From the NCBI GenBank assembly GCA_041494275.1, contig JBGQAM010000041.1:1-15325 (forward strand): 15,325 nt of DNA, read 5' to 3'. A model generated the notes under the pieces. That model worked only from the letters and a program-made list of their open reading frames with translations, was not told the origin of the DNA and searched no databases. Numbering within the stretch: the stretch's first letter is position 1; each line of letters starts with the position of its first letter. The position numbers and the translations under genes were made by a program. The stretch is from COMBO-56-21 sp041494275 (GTDB lineage Archaea; Thermoplasmatota; Thermoplasmata; UBA10834). Shown piece after piece: positions 1 through 6,816 of this stretch.

Positions 1-647
1 CTCGTGACAACGTTCTGGTAGACGCCGTAGCCATACTCTGTCTTCAGGCGCGCGTTGAACTCATCGAAGCCTGGCGACAGTATGATCGACCCGACCTTGA
101 TCTCGAGGATTTTCTCCTTCTGGTCGTATTCGACAGCCTTGGCCTTGCACTCCTCTGCGCATATGCCGCAACCGATGCACTTCTCGGCATCTATCGCGTA
201 CACGAGCGGGACCGCCTGCGGGTATCTGACGTAGATGGCCTTCCTGAACTTTGTGTTCTCGTCGTATTCGTTCATGGTCTCTACGGGGCACTTCTGGGCG
301 CAGCTGCCACAGCCAGTGCACTTCTTCGGGTCTACCCTGAGCGAGCGCTGCTTCACGGTCACGTTGAAATTGCCTTCCTCGCCGTCCACGATCGCGATGT
401 CCGCATTCGTTATCAGATCGATGTTGTTGTGCCTGCCCGTCGCGACGAGCTTTGGCGCCATGATGCACATGGCGCAGTCGTTGGTCGGGAACGTCTTGTC
501 GAGCTGAGCCATCGTTCCGCCGATGCTCGGCTGCTTCTCTACCAGGTACACCTTGTATCCGGAATCCGCGAGGTCCAGGGCGGACTGCATCCCCGAGATG
601 CCCCCTCCCACTACCATGACCGCGCCGATCTTGTCACTTGCTGCCAT
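1..647 (-). CDS. hdrA: HdrA-like flavoprotein, N-terminal 215 residues (3' end outside window)
   Basis: This is the start of another HdrA-type FAD/Fe-S protein, the electron-bifurcating or electron-distributing subunit of Hdr complexes. Seen: a Rossmann FAD motif GGGISGM at residues 14-20, the HdrA signature SIGGTMAQLDKTFPTNDC at 41-58, and an inserted two-cluster ferredoxin with Cys110/113/116/120 and Cys157/160/163/167. It has no N-terminal CHCG domain, so it matches the first half of the 1011-residue double HdrA at 6813-9848, to which it is closely similar along its whole visible length. The ATG at 647 overlaps the TGA of the upstream MvhD gene by one base (TGATG) and is preceded by GGAGGTGA at 661-654, so the start is well supported and translation is probably coupled. 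Whether the hidden part continues into a second HdrA half, or stops as the split gene at 3350-4642 does, cannot be seen. Confidence 0.93.
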   Translation of the reverse strand, partial: MAASDKIGAVMVVGGGISGMQSALDLADSGYKVYLVEKQPSIGGTMAQLDKTFPTNDCAMCIMAPKLVATGRHNNIDLITNADIAIVDGEEGNFNVTVKQRSLRVDPKKCTGCGSCAQKCPVETMNEYDENTKFRKAIYVRYPQAVPLVYAIDAEKCIGCGICAEECKAKAVEYDQKEKILEIKVGSIILSPGFDEFNARLKTEYGYGVYQNVVT

Positions 648-1471
648 CACTGCTCACCTCCGATCTCTATGGTCTTGTATGTCGGTGTGAAGCCCTCCGG
701 ATGTTCCATCGCCAGAAGGTTCTTCTGGCGCAAGGCGACGATGTGCTTCAGGACCTTGTCCGTCGGGACATTCATGATCTTGCCTAGTTCCTTGACCGAC
801 CTCGCCTTGGACTTCGAGAGCTCCAAAATGAGCGCTCTCTCGAACTCCTCCTTGGTTGCCTGGTCGATCATCTTCTCCAGCTCCGTCTGTTCGAGCTTGT
901 TGCCGTAGACGTTGCCCTTGGTCTCCAGGTTGAGCTCCTTGCCGACGAGTGCCCGGAGCCTGAAGGTCTCGGAAGCGCCGTCTGCTGCCGCGACCCTCGA
1001 CATCAGGACATTGTCTTTCCTGACATTGCTCGGGCCGAGCTTCTTGACCTGCTCGGTGAACTCCGTCACGACCTTGGAGAACTTCTCCCCCTCGGATGCC
1101 GAGACCCACTCGAGCCTCAGCCTCTTCGGGTCGATTCCGGCATCCTCGAGGAGCTTCCACATCAGTCTGACGCGCTTCTCCGTGTAGAAGTTGCCGGATA
1201 TGTAGTGGCAGTCGTTCAGGTGGCAGCCGCCCAGCAGAATGCCGTCGGCGCCAGCCTTGAATATGTCGAGCACCAGGTGCGGGCTGATTCTCGTGGAGCA
1301 CATGACCCTCACGGGGCGGACGTTGGTCGGGTACTGATATCTGCTGACGCCGCACAGGTCCGCGCCTGCGTATGAGCACCAGTTGCACAGGAACCCGATG
1401 ATCTTGGGCTCCCACTCGCCACCCTTCGGCTCGGGCTTCATATCTGGTATCTTGTTCTGTGCCTCGGCCAT
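647..1471 (-). CDS. mvhD: MvhD/FlpD-type [2Fe-2S] subunit with C-terminal winged-helix-like domain
   Basis: The N-terminal 145 residues are an MvhD (methyl-viologen hydrogenase delta, FlpD) domain, which in characterised complexes carries a [2Fe-2S] cluster and links a hydrogenase or formate dehydrogenase to HdrA. Cysteines of the family are present: CNWC at 29-32, Cys58 in RVMCSTR, and GGCHLNDCHY at 82-90. The protein is 274 residues long, against about 140-150 for a stand-alone MvhD. Residues 150-205 form a linker-like region. Residues 208-270 resemble a winged helix-turn-helix, with a helix ending in ILELSK, then SVKELGKIMNVPTDKVLKHI, then a wing-like tail. This may bind DNA or may be a protein-docking fold; I infer the fold from sequence pattern only. 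The start follows an AGGAGGTG site at 1485-1478, three bases past the upstream HdrA stop. Compared with its two paralogues here it reads FLCNWC instead of FCCNWC, and has an extra Cys40. Confidence 0.9.
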   Translation of the reverse strand: MAEAQNKIPDMKPEPKGGEWEPKIIGFLCNWCSYAGADLCGVSRYQYPTNVRPVRVMCSTRISPHLVLDIFKAGADGILLGGCHLNDCHYISGNFYTEKRVRLMWKLLEDAGIDPKRLRLEWVSASEGEKFSKVVTEFTEQVKKLGPSNVRKDNVLMSRVAAADGASETFRLRALVGKELNLETKGNVYGNKLEQTELEKMIDQATKEEFERALILELSKSKARSVKELGKIMNVPTDKVLKHIVALRQKNLLAMEHPEGFTPTYKTIEIGGEQ

Positions 1472-1474
1472 GTC

Positions 1475-3343
1475 TCACACCTCCTCATCGAGTGCGGCCT
1501 TCGCCTCGGCAAGCAGCTGAGCGTCCGTGTAGTTAGTCATCGTGATCGCGCCCTCTGGACAGGTGGCGCCACAACAGCCGCAGCCCTTGCACGCAGCCAC
1601 GATGACCTCCGCCAAGCCCTTCTCGCTCTTTCTGAGAGCGCCGTACGGGCAAACCTGGATGCAAGTCCCGCATCCGGAGCACTTGGTCTCGTCAACCACG
1701 CTAGTGATCGCTTCGGCCTGCACGTATCCCTTGGCCATGGGTGTCGCGGCTCTAGACGCGGCCGCCGCGCCCTGGCTCGTGCATTCTGTGATGTCGGCGG
1801 GACCTCTGCAGGTGCCGCAGACATAGATGCCATCGGTGGCGAAATCCACCGGCCTGAGCTTGACGTGTGCTTCGAAGAAGAACCCTTCCTGTCCCAGAGG
1901 CACCTTCAGCATCTGCGCCAGCTCTCCAGCATCTGGTTGGGCGACCAGCGGGGTCGAGAGTATGATCATGTCGACCGGCATGGTCCTCTCGAGCTTCAGG
2001 GTCTCATGGAAGTAGCCGACCGTGAGTTGGTTGCCCTCCATGTACACCCTCGGGAGGTGCTCGGGCGTGTATCTGTTGAACTTCACGCGCTTCTCTCTGG
2101 CCTTGTTATAGGTGAGCTCGTGGTCCACGCCGTACGCCATGATGTCTCTGTTGAACACGGTGACTTCGATCTTCTCCGAGGGACCGAGCTTGACCTCTTC
2201 GGCCTCGCCCTCCTCGCCCCTCTCTCTGCCGCGCCGCCTGCGCCTGCGCTCGAGTATCTCCTCGGGCACCTTCTGCTCGACCGGGATCTTGTCGACCACC
2301 GTGCCTGCCTTCTCCATCAGGCCCAGCATGTTCTCGTAGTTGTCCATGATGTTGATGGCGTTCTTGATGGCGACATTGCAGCATATCCTGGAGCAGTAGG
2401 TCTTGACCTGCCCTCTCGAGCCGACGCATTGGATGAATGCGACGTTCTTCAGCTTAGGCAGGGTCTTCTTCTTGCACAGGATCTCGAACTCCGTCAGTGT
2501 GACGACGTTCGGGTACTGGTTGTAACCGTACAGCCCCTCGGGCACGAACTCGAGCGCGCCTGTCGCGACGATGATCGTCCCGACCTTGGTCTTCAGGTCC
2601 TCGGCACCCTTCGTGCCTATGACGATCTCGTAGTTGCCGATGAACCCCTGGACGCTCTTGAGCGTCGAGTTCAGGTGCAGCTTGACGTTCTTGTTGGCCT
2701 TCACCTTGTCGATCAAGGGGTTGATCGTCTCCGCAGCGCTCTTCTCGGTCACGTACAGGTTGTTCAGGATCCTGACGAACCCTCCGATGTCTCCCTCCCT
2801 CTCGATGAGGTGGACCTGGAATCCCATGTCTGCGATGGACAGCGCGGCCGTCATGCCGGACACGCCCCCGCCTATGACGACTGCCGACGGCTCGACATTG
2901 ACCCTCTCCTCTTCCTGAGGCTGCAGGAGCCTCGCCCTGGCAACGCCCATCTTGATGAGGTCTCGGGCCTTCTTGGTGGCCTTCTCCTTCTCTTTCATAT
3001 GGACCCAGGAGCAGTGCTCTCTGATGTTCACGAATGTGAAAAGATACTTGTTCAGGCCCGCGGACTCGCAGGTCGCCTGGAACAGCGGTGCGTGGGTCCT
3101 CGGGGTGCAGCTCGCGACGACGACCCTGTTCAGGTTGTGCTTTCTGATGCCCTCTCTTATGTTCGAGAGCCCGTCCTCAGCACATGTGTACAGGTTGTCG
3201 GTCGCGTATTCCACATCTGGGAGCGTCTTTGCGTACTCAGCCACCGAGGGTACGTCGACGAAGCCGCCGATGTTGGAACCGCAGTGGCATACGAACACGC
3301 CGATCCTCGGCTTCTCCTTTGCCTCGTTCTTCTTCTCAGCCAT
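1475..3343 (-). CDS. hdrA: HdrA-like flavoprotein, second-half type (N-terminal CHCG domain, FAD domain, C-terminal ferredoxin)
   Basis: A 622-residue HdrA homologue. Domains in order: N-terminal HdrA domain starting PRIGVFVCHCG (12-22) with further cysteines at 54, 79, 92 and 111; thioredoxin-reductase-like FAD domain starting GGGVSGM (158-164); C-terminal two-cluster ferredoxin with Cys555/558/561/565 and Cys585/588/591/595. The ferredoxin normally inserted in the HdrA FAD domain is absent. This architecture equals residues ~450-1011 of the double HdrA at 6813-9848. Residues ~337-391 hold an extra stretch not found in the paralogues here, including six successive arginines and a Glu-rich run (365-383). 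The gene lies in the same frame as the upstream HdrA-like gene, separated only by TGA TGA TAC before its ATG at 3343. The ribosome site there is weak (GGGGGCG). It probably works as one unit with that neighbour and with the downstream MvhD, an arrangement that recalls QmoA plus QmoB (QmoB is HdrA joined to MvhD). Confidence 0.93.
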   Translation of the reverse strand: MAEKKNEAKEKPRIGVFVCHCGSNIGGFVDVPSVAEYAKTLPDVEYATDNLYTCAEDGLSNIREGIRKHNLNRVVVASCTPRTHAPLFQATCESAGLNKYLFTFVNIREHCSWVHMKEKEKATKKARDLIKMGVARARLLQPQEEERVNVEPSAVVIGGGVSGMTAALSIADMGFQVHLIEREGDIGGFVRILNNLYVTEKSAAETINPLIDKVKANKNVKLHLNSTLKSVQGFIGNYEIVIGTKGAEDLKTKVGTIIVATGALEFVPEGLYGYNQYPNVVTLTEFEILCKKKTLPKLKNVAFIQCVGSRGQVKTYCSRICCNVAIKNAINIMDNYENMLGLMEKAGTVVDKIPVEQKVPEEILERRRRRRGRERGEEGEAEEVKLGPSEKIEVTVFNRDIMAYGVDHELTYNKAREKRVKFNRYTPEHLPRVYMEGNQLTVGYFHETLKLERTMPVDMIILSTPLVAQPDAGELAQMLKVPLGQEGFFFEAHVKLRPVDFATDGIYVCGTCRGPADITECTSQGAAAASRAATPMAKGYVQAEAITSVVDETKCSGCGTCIQVCPYGALRKSEKGLAEVIVAACKGCGCCGATCPEGAITMTNYTDAQLLAEAKAALDEEV

Positions 3344-3349
3344 GTATCA

Positions 3350-4642
3350 TCACGCCCCCGCCTGGACCATCGCTTCCACGGCCCTCGCGGCCGCGGCCGA
3401 GCCCTGGGCGACCGACTCTGGGATGTCAGCCGGTCCTGCGGCGTAGCCCGCTATCAAAATGCCAGGAACATTCGTGCTCTGGACGTTGAGTATCCTGTCA
3501 GTTGATTCGAGGAATCCGAACTGGTCCACCTTGAGCCCGAGTATCTTCGCCAACTCGAGAGTCTCCTTCCTCGGGATCAGGGTTGTGGCCAGGACCACCA
3601 TGTCGAACTCCTCCGACTGCTGTCTCCCTCCGACATCGTAGACAACGATCGGGTTGTGGCTGTCCGGGTTTTCCTGAACCGTCGCATCCGAGTTAATGTA
3701 CCGCACGCCGTAGTCGCGCTTGGCCCTCTCGATATACTCCCAGAAGCCCTTCGCGCACGCGCGCATGTCTTTGTAGAATACGGTTGATTCCATGTCGTCG
3801 TGGTGCTCTCTTGCCAGCATCGCCTCTTTTGTGGAGTGCATGCAGCAGACCGCGCAGCAGTAGGGGTGCACCTGCGGGTTCCTGGAGCCGACGCATTGTA
3901 TGAACGCCATCTTGACCGGCCTCTTCTTGTCCGATCTCCTCTCGATGTGTCCGTGTGTCGGGCCTGCGGCGTTGATCATCCTCTCGTATTCCATGGCAGT
4001 GTACACGTTGGGGTATCGGCCGTAGCCGTACTCCGTGGATGAGGTCGGGTCCCAGACGTCGTAGCCGGTCGCGACGATGATCGAGCCCACCTCGAACTCC
4101 AGCATCTGGTCCTTCATTTCGTAGTTGATGGCCTCCCTCTTGCAGGCCTTCTTGCAGTTGCCGCACTTGCCCTTCGTCATCATCATGCAGTGCTCCTTGT
4201 CGATCGTCATGACCCTCGGGACGGCCTGCATCATCGGCATGTAGATCGCCTTTCTTGTGGCCAGGCCCATCTCGAACTCGCTCGAGACCTTGGTCGGGCA
4301 CTTCTCGAGGCACTCGCCACAGCCGGTGCACTTCGTCTCATCGACGAATCTGGCTTTCTTAAGAACCTTCACTTTGAAACTGCCGACCTTGCCCTCGATG
4401 CCCACTACCTCCGCGTACGTGATCACGTTCGTGTTGGGATGGCTGAAGCAGTCGGCCATCTTGGGCGCGAGTATGCATATCGAGCAGTCGTTCGTCGGGA
4501 ACGTCTTGTCTAGTTGAGCCATTCTCCCGCCTATGCTGGGAGTCTTCTCGACCACATGAACGATCATTCCCTTGTCCGCGAGGTCCAGGGATGCCTGAAT
4601 TCCCGCAATCCCTCCCCCGATCACCATGACAGACTTTTCCAT
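3350..4642 (-). CDS. hdrA: HdrA-like flavoprotein, first-half type (FAD domain with inserted ferredoxin only)
   Basis: A 430-residue HdrA/QmoA-like protein. It begins straight at the FAD motif (VIGGGIAGIQ, 8-17), has the HdrA signature SIGGRMAQLDKTFPTNDC (36-53), and carries an inserted ferredoxin with Cys105/108/111/115 and a second cluster with longer spacing, Cys152/160/163/167. FIQCVGSRN at 247-255 and a final AAGPADIPESVAQGSAAAAR segment (401-420) are typical of the family. It lacks the N-terminal CHCG domain and the C-terminal ferredoxin; both are supplied by the next gene, in the same frame. I chose ATG 4642 because GGGAGGT at 4655-4649 stands at normal distance; an in-frame ATG at 4678 would add 12 residues unlike the family and lies before that site. 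It opens the second transcription block, after a 179-bp gap with a promoter-like sequence. Predicted soluble and cytoplasmic; no membrane segment seen. Confidence 0.93.
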   Translation of the reverse strand: MEKSVMVIGGGIAGIQASLDLADKGMIVHVVEKTPSIGGRMAQLDKTFPTNDCSICILAPKMADCFSHPNTNVITYAEVVGIEGKVGSFKVKVLKKARFVDETKCTGCGECLEKCPTKVSSEFEMGLATRKAIYMPMMQAVPRVMTIDKEHCMMMTKGKCGNCKKACKREAINYEMKDQMLEFEVGSIIVATGYDVWDPTSSTEYGYGRYPNVYTAMEYERMINAAGPTHGHIERRSDKKRPVKMAFIQCVGSRNPQVHPYCCAVCCMHSTKEAMLAREHHDDMESTVFYKDMRACAKGFWEYIERAKRDYGVRYINSDATVQENPDSHNPIVVYDVGGRQQSEEFDMVVLATTLIPRKETLELAKILGLKVDQFGFLESTDRILNVQSTNVPGILIAGYAAGPADIPESVAQGSAAAARAVEAMVQAGA

Positions 4643-4648
4643 ACTGTA

Positions 4649-4655
4649 ACCTCCC
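4649..4655 (-). promoter_or_regulatory. Ribosome-binding site for the HdrA-like gene at 4642
   Basis: GGGAGGT reads on the minus strand six bases before ATG 4642. It decides this start over the in-frame ATG at 4678. Confidence 0.8.
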
Positions 4656-4737
4656 TGTATTGTCCCAATCAATGCCACTTTGTTATCACTAGTTTGGACA
4701 GTCTCGACTCGTGCGCTTTTTGCTGTATGGTCTTTAC

Positions 4738-4753
4738 CATTTTATGCGTTTCG
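4738..4753 (-). promoter_or_regulatory. Probable archaeal BRE/TATA promoter for the second Hdr block
   Basis: The minus strand reads CGAAACG followed by CATAAAATG. This fits a purine-rich BRE next to an A/T-rich TATA box. Initiation about 25 bases downstream would give a leader of roughly 75 bases before ATG 4642. The same CGAAACG heptamer stands immediately before a TATA-like sequence at 14033-14047, which strengthens both calls. No transcript evidence is available. Confidence 0.5.
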
Positions 4754-4763
4754 ATGTGCGGCC

Positions 4764-4810
4764 GACGCTTTTCCGCGTAGCGTCCAGCGATTTCGTCGAA
4801 AGGCGACGCT
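4764..4810 (-). repeat. Overlapping short inverted repeats
   Basis: The plus strand has GACGCT at 4764-4769, AGCGTC at 4779-4784 and GACGCT again at 4805-4810. The middle copy can pair with either outer copy, giving two mutually exclusive 6-bp stems. A further 5-bp hairpin, CGTCG/CGACG, lies at 4794-4808. The structures sit just after the stop of the small tetracysteine gene and may shape its mRNA 3' end; stems this short can also arise by chance. Confidence 0.35.
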
Positions 4811-4821
4811 CACGGCCGCCG

Positions 4822-5199
4822 TCACTTCGACAGGAGGCTCTGTACCTCCTTGCCCTTCTCGATTTCAGTGACCTTCACTTTGAACGGCGCCTTCTTCTTC
4901 TGCGCTTCCCTGGCGAACCTCTGGCAGTTCGGGTATGTGCAAGGCGAGCACTTCTCGTCCTTGCAGGACAGCTCGATCAGCACCAGACGCTCGCGCGTAT
5001 CCTGAGGATTGGTTATCGGTTTCTTGATCTCGAACATCTTCGTCATGCGGGTCTCGAAGGGCTTCTTCTTCGGGACCGTTCTGGCGAACCTCTGGCAGTT
5101 GGGATACGTGCACGGAGAGCATTTCTGGTCCTTGCACGACAACTCGACCAGGAGGTATCTCTCCTCCCCCTTTGCTGGTACTTGTGTTTGCGGGCTCAT
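4822..5199 (-). CDS. Small unrecognised protein with two tandem four-cysteine motifs
   Basis: I do not recognise this 125-residue family. It is built from two near-identical units. Residues 17-46 and 74-103 match at 25 of 30 positions, at a period of 57 residues. Each holds CKD-x-KCSPCTYPNC, a C-x4-C-x2-C-x4-C pattern (Cys22/27/30/35 and Cys79/84/87/92), followed by QRFAR and a lysine run. The rest is charged, with no signal peptide or membrane segment. Four regularly spaced cysteines per unit suggest one Fe-S cluster or one zinc ion per unit; this is inference. The ATG lies 18 bases past the stop of the MvhD-HdrC-HdrB fusion, with only a weak ribosome site, so it is probably the last gene of that operon. 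The context, an array made wholly of Fe-S electron carriers, favours an accessory electron-transfer or assembly role. The repeat preserved at protein level while third bases differ argues that it is a real, selected gene. Confidence 0.85.
   Translation of the reverse strand: MSPQTQVPAKGEERYLLVELSCKDQKCSPCTYPNCQRFARTVPKKKPFETRMTKMFEIKKPITNPQDTRERLVLIELSCKDEKCSPCTYPNCQRFAREAQKKKAPFKVKVTEIEKGKEVQSLLSK
4891..4980 (-). repeat. Tetracysteine unit 2 (C-terminal copy)
   Basis: Codes residues 74-103 of the small protein. It matches unit 1 exactly 171 bases away (57 codons), with many synonymous differences, so the duplication is not recent. Confidence 0.9.
5062..5151 (-). repeat. Tetracysteine unit 1 (N-terminal copy)
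   Basis: Codes residues 17-46 of the small protein, including the C-x4-C-x2-C-x4-C motif and the QRFAR tail, in phase with unit 2. Confidence 0.9.
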
Positions 5200-5217
5200 T
5201 CTATCATTTTCCTGTGA

Positions 5218-6816
5218 TCATTCGAGCGCGTCAGCGATAACGACGCTCAGGTCCTTGACTGGTATGTCGATCTGCTCCTTGGGCGTCTGGGTCTTGTACT
5301 CCAGGGTGCAGTTGAGGTGTATGAGGCACTTGTAGCAGCCCGTCACGAGGCAATCTGCGCCGGTCTTTTTCGCTTCCTTCAGTCTGTCGACCTGCAGCTT
5401 CCTCGATATCTCATCACATGTCGCCCAGGCGCTCACGCCGCAGCACAGGGCTTTGTCCCTCGTGTTCTCCATCTCGATTATCTGAGCGTCTGCGCCCTTG
5501 AGAGCGTTCCTCGGCGGGTCGTATATGCCAAGATGTCTGCCCAGCCTGCACGAGTCCTGGAAGGTCACCTTCTTGGCGCCCTTCTTGAACTTGAGCTTCC
5601 CCCCTTGGATGAGTTCGTCGACGAGCTCGGAGATGTGCACCATCTCGAAATCGAAGTCGCCCATCAGGTCCTGGTAGTCCATATTGAAGGTCCGCATGCA
5701 CTCAGGGCATGAGAACACTACCTTCTTGGCCCCTGAGGCCTTGATCAGCTCGACGTTCTTCTTCATCAGCTTCTGAAGACTCGCCTCGTCCCCAGTCCAG
5801 TTCAGATCGTGTCCGCAGCATACCTCGTCGTTGCTGACGACCGGGATAATACCCCCCCTATTCATTATCTTTACGACAGCCTGGGGGATGCCAGCCAAGT
5901 CGAGGTTCTTGCGCTCTTTGAATATGGAATCGTAATATGAGACACAGCCCGTGAAGTAGAATACATCGCCCTTCTCCGCGATCTTGAGCTCTGGTTTCAT
6001 CCAGCCCAGTCGGTTCTGCTTCAGGTTGCTCGTCGCCTGGATCCTCATGACCGACTGCATCAGCCCGCCCTGGGAGCACACGGGCACGTTGTTGAACTCG
6101 ACGGCCTCTTTCCTCATGTCCCTTATGAAGCCGGAGTAATCGACCTTGTACGGGCACATTGAGTTGCACTGCTCGCAAGTGACGCATGTCCAGATGTCCT
6201 TGTTGGTCTGGACGTTCTCGACCAGACCTTCGCTCGCCTTGAGCACGACAGTCCTGGGAGCGAAGTTGGTGTTGTATTTGGCGACGGGGCACACCGTGGT
6301 GCACTTCCCGCACTCCACGCAGTCGAACGCACCAGTGTCTTCGATGATCTGGCTCATCTTCGCCTTCAGGTCCCCAGGGTTCCCCTTCTTCCTGGGAGAG
6401 ACCTTCGGGAGAGGGTTCGGGCCCAGCGCCCTTATCCGCTCCGTGAACTCCTTCATCGTGCCCGCGAATTTCTGTCCCTCGGATGCGGAGATCCATTCGA
6501 GCCTCATCCTGTCCCTGCCGAGGCCAAGCTTGTCCAGGAGGTCCATCGTGACGGCCATTCTCTTCTCGGCCTCCTCGTTCCCTGAGATGTAGTGACAGTC
6601 GCCTATGTGGCAGCCGGCGACGAGGACGCCGTCCGCTCCCAGTTCGAGGGATTTGAGCACGAAGTACGGTTCCACCCTGCCGGAGCACATGACTCTGATT
6701 ATCCTGGCGTTGGGCGGATACTGCATCCTCGAGACCCCTGCCAGGTCCGCGCCCGCGTACGAGCACCAGTTGCAGCAGAAGGCGACGATGTTCGGCTCGA
6801 ACTTGGCGTCGCTCAC
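5218..6816 (-). CDS. MvhD-HdrC-HdrB three-part fusion protein
   Basis: A 532-residue single polypeptide joining three Hdr components. Residues 1-135 are MvhD: FCCNWC (13-18), RVMCSGRV (42-48) and AGCHIGDCHY (67-76). Residues ~150-245 are HdrC, with ferredoxin motifs Cys166/169/172/176 and Cys211/214/217/221. Residues ~283-505 carry two CCG domains of HdrB/HdrD type: Cys291, Cys333-334, Cys370/373, then Cys423, Cys458-459, Cys494/497. In HdrB such motifs bind non-cubane [4Fe-4S] clusters that reduce a disulfide. All ligand cysteines look intact, so electrons could run from a donor through [2Fe-2S] and ferredoxin centres to the CCG site inside one chain. The GTG start at 6816 overlaps the upstream HdrA TGA (GTGA) and has AGGAGG at 6829-6824. 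An in-frame ATG at 6855 is possible but would overlap the upstream gene by about 40 bases and lacks as good a site. It follows the double HdrA, its likely partner. Confidence 0.92.
   Translation of the reverse strand: MSDAKFEPNIVAFCCNWCSYAGADLAGVSRMQYPPNARIIRVMCSGRVEPYFVLKSLELGADGVLVAGCHIGDCHYISGNEEAEKRMAVTMDLLDKLGLGRDRMRLEWISASEGQKFAGTMKEFTERIRALGPNPLPKVSPRKKGNPGDLKAKMSQIIEDTGAFDCVECGKCTTVCPVAKYNTNFAPRTVVLKASEGLVENVQTNKDIWTCVTCEQCNSMCPYKVDYSGFIRDMRKEAVEFNNVPVCSQGGLMQSVMRIQATSNLKQNRLGWMKPELKIAEKGDVFYFTGCVSYYDSIFKERKNLDLAGIPQAVVKIMNRGGIIPVVSNDEVCCGHDLNWTGDEASLQKLMKKNVELIKASGAKKVVFSCPECMRTFNMDYQDLMGDFDFEMVHISELVDELIQGGKLKFKKGAKKVTFQDSCRLGRHLGIYDPPRNALKGADAQIIEMENTRDKALCCGVSAWATCDEISRKLQVDRLKEAKKTGADCLVTGCYKCLIHLNCTLEYKTQTPKEQIDIPVKDLSVVIADALE

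Larger units (their letters stand above)
4643..4821 (-). other. 179-bp gap between two Hdr gene blocks
   Basis: This is the only sizeable break inside the Hdr array. It separates the small tetracysteine gene from the next HdrA-like gene. It contains a BRE/TATA-like promoter (4738-4753), a ribosome-binding site (4649-4655) and a set of short inverted repeats (4764-4810). I see no thymidine-run terminator on the transcribed strand, so some read-through from the upstream block is possible. Confidence 0.6.

Noticed and set aside
3344..3352. TGA TGA as selenocysteine or read-through codons joining the two HdrA halves
   Set aside because: Some HdrA proteins do contain selenocysteine, but at a catalytic position, not in a linker. 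Two successive TGA codons with an ATG right after are explained more simply as stop and restart. No SECIS-like structure was noticed.
1865..3505. A 546-codon open frame on the plus strand
   Set aside because: It lies opposite the second-half HdrA gene and past its end. Its translation has no recognisable motif and is rich in Leu, Val, Asp and His, as expected from the antisense of a GC-rich gene. The minus-strand reading has full Fe-S and FAD motifs.
4643..4678. ATG 4678 as start of the first-half HdrA gene
   Set aside because: The ribosome site at 4655-4649 lies after it, and the 12 added residues do not resemble the family.
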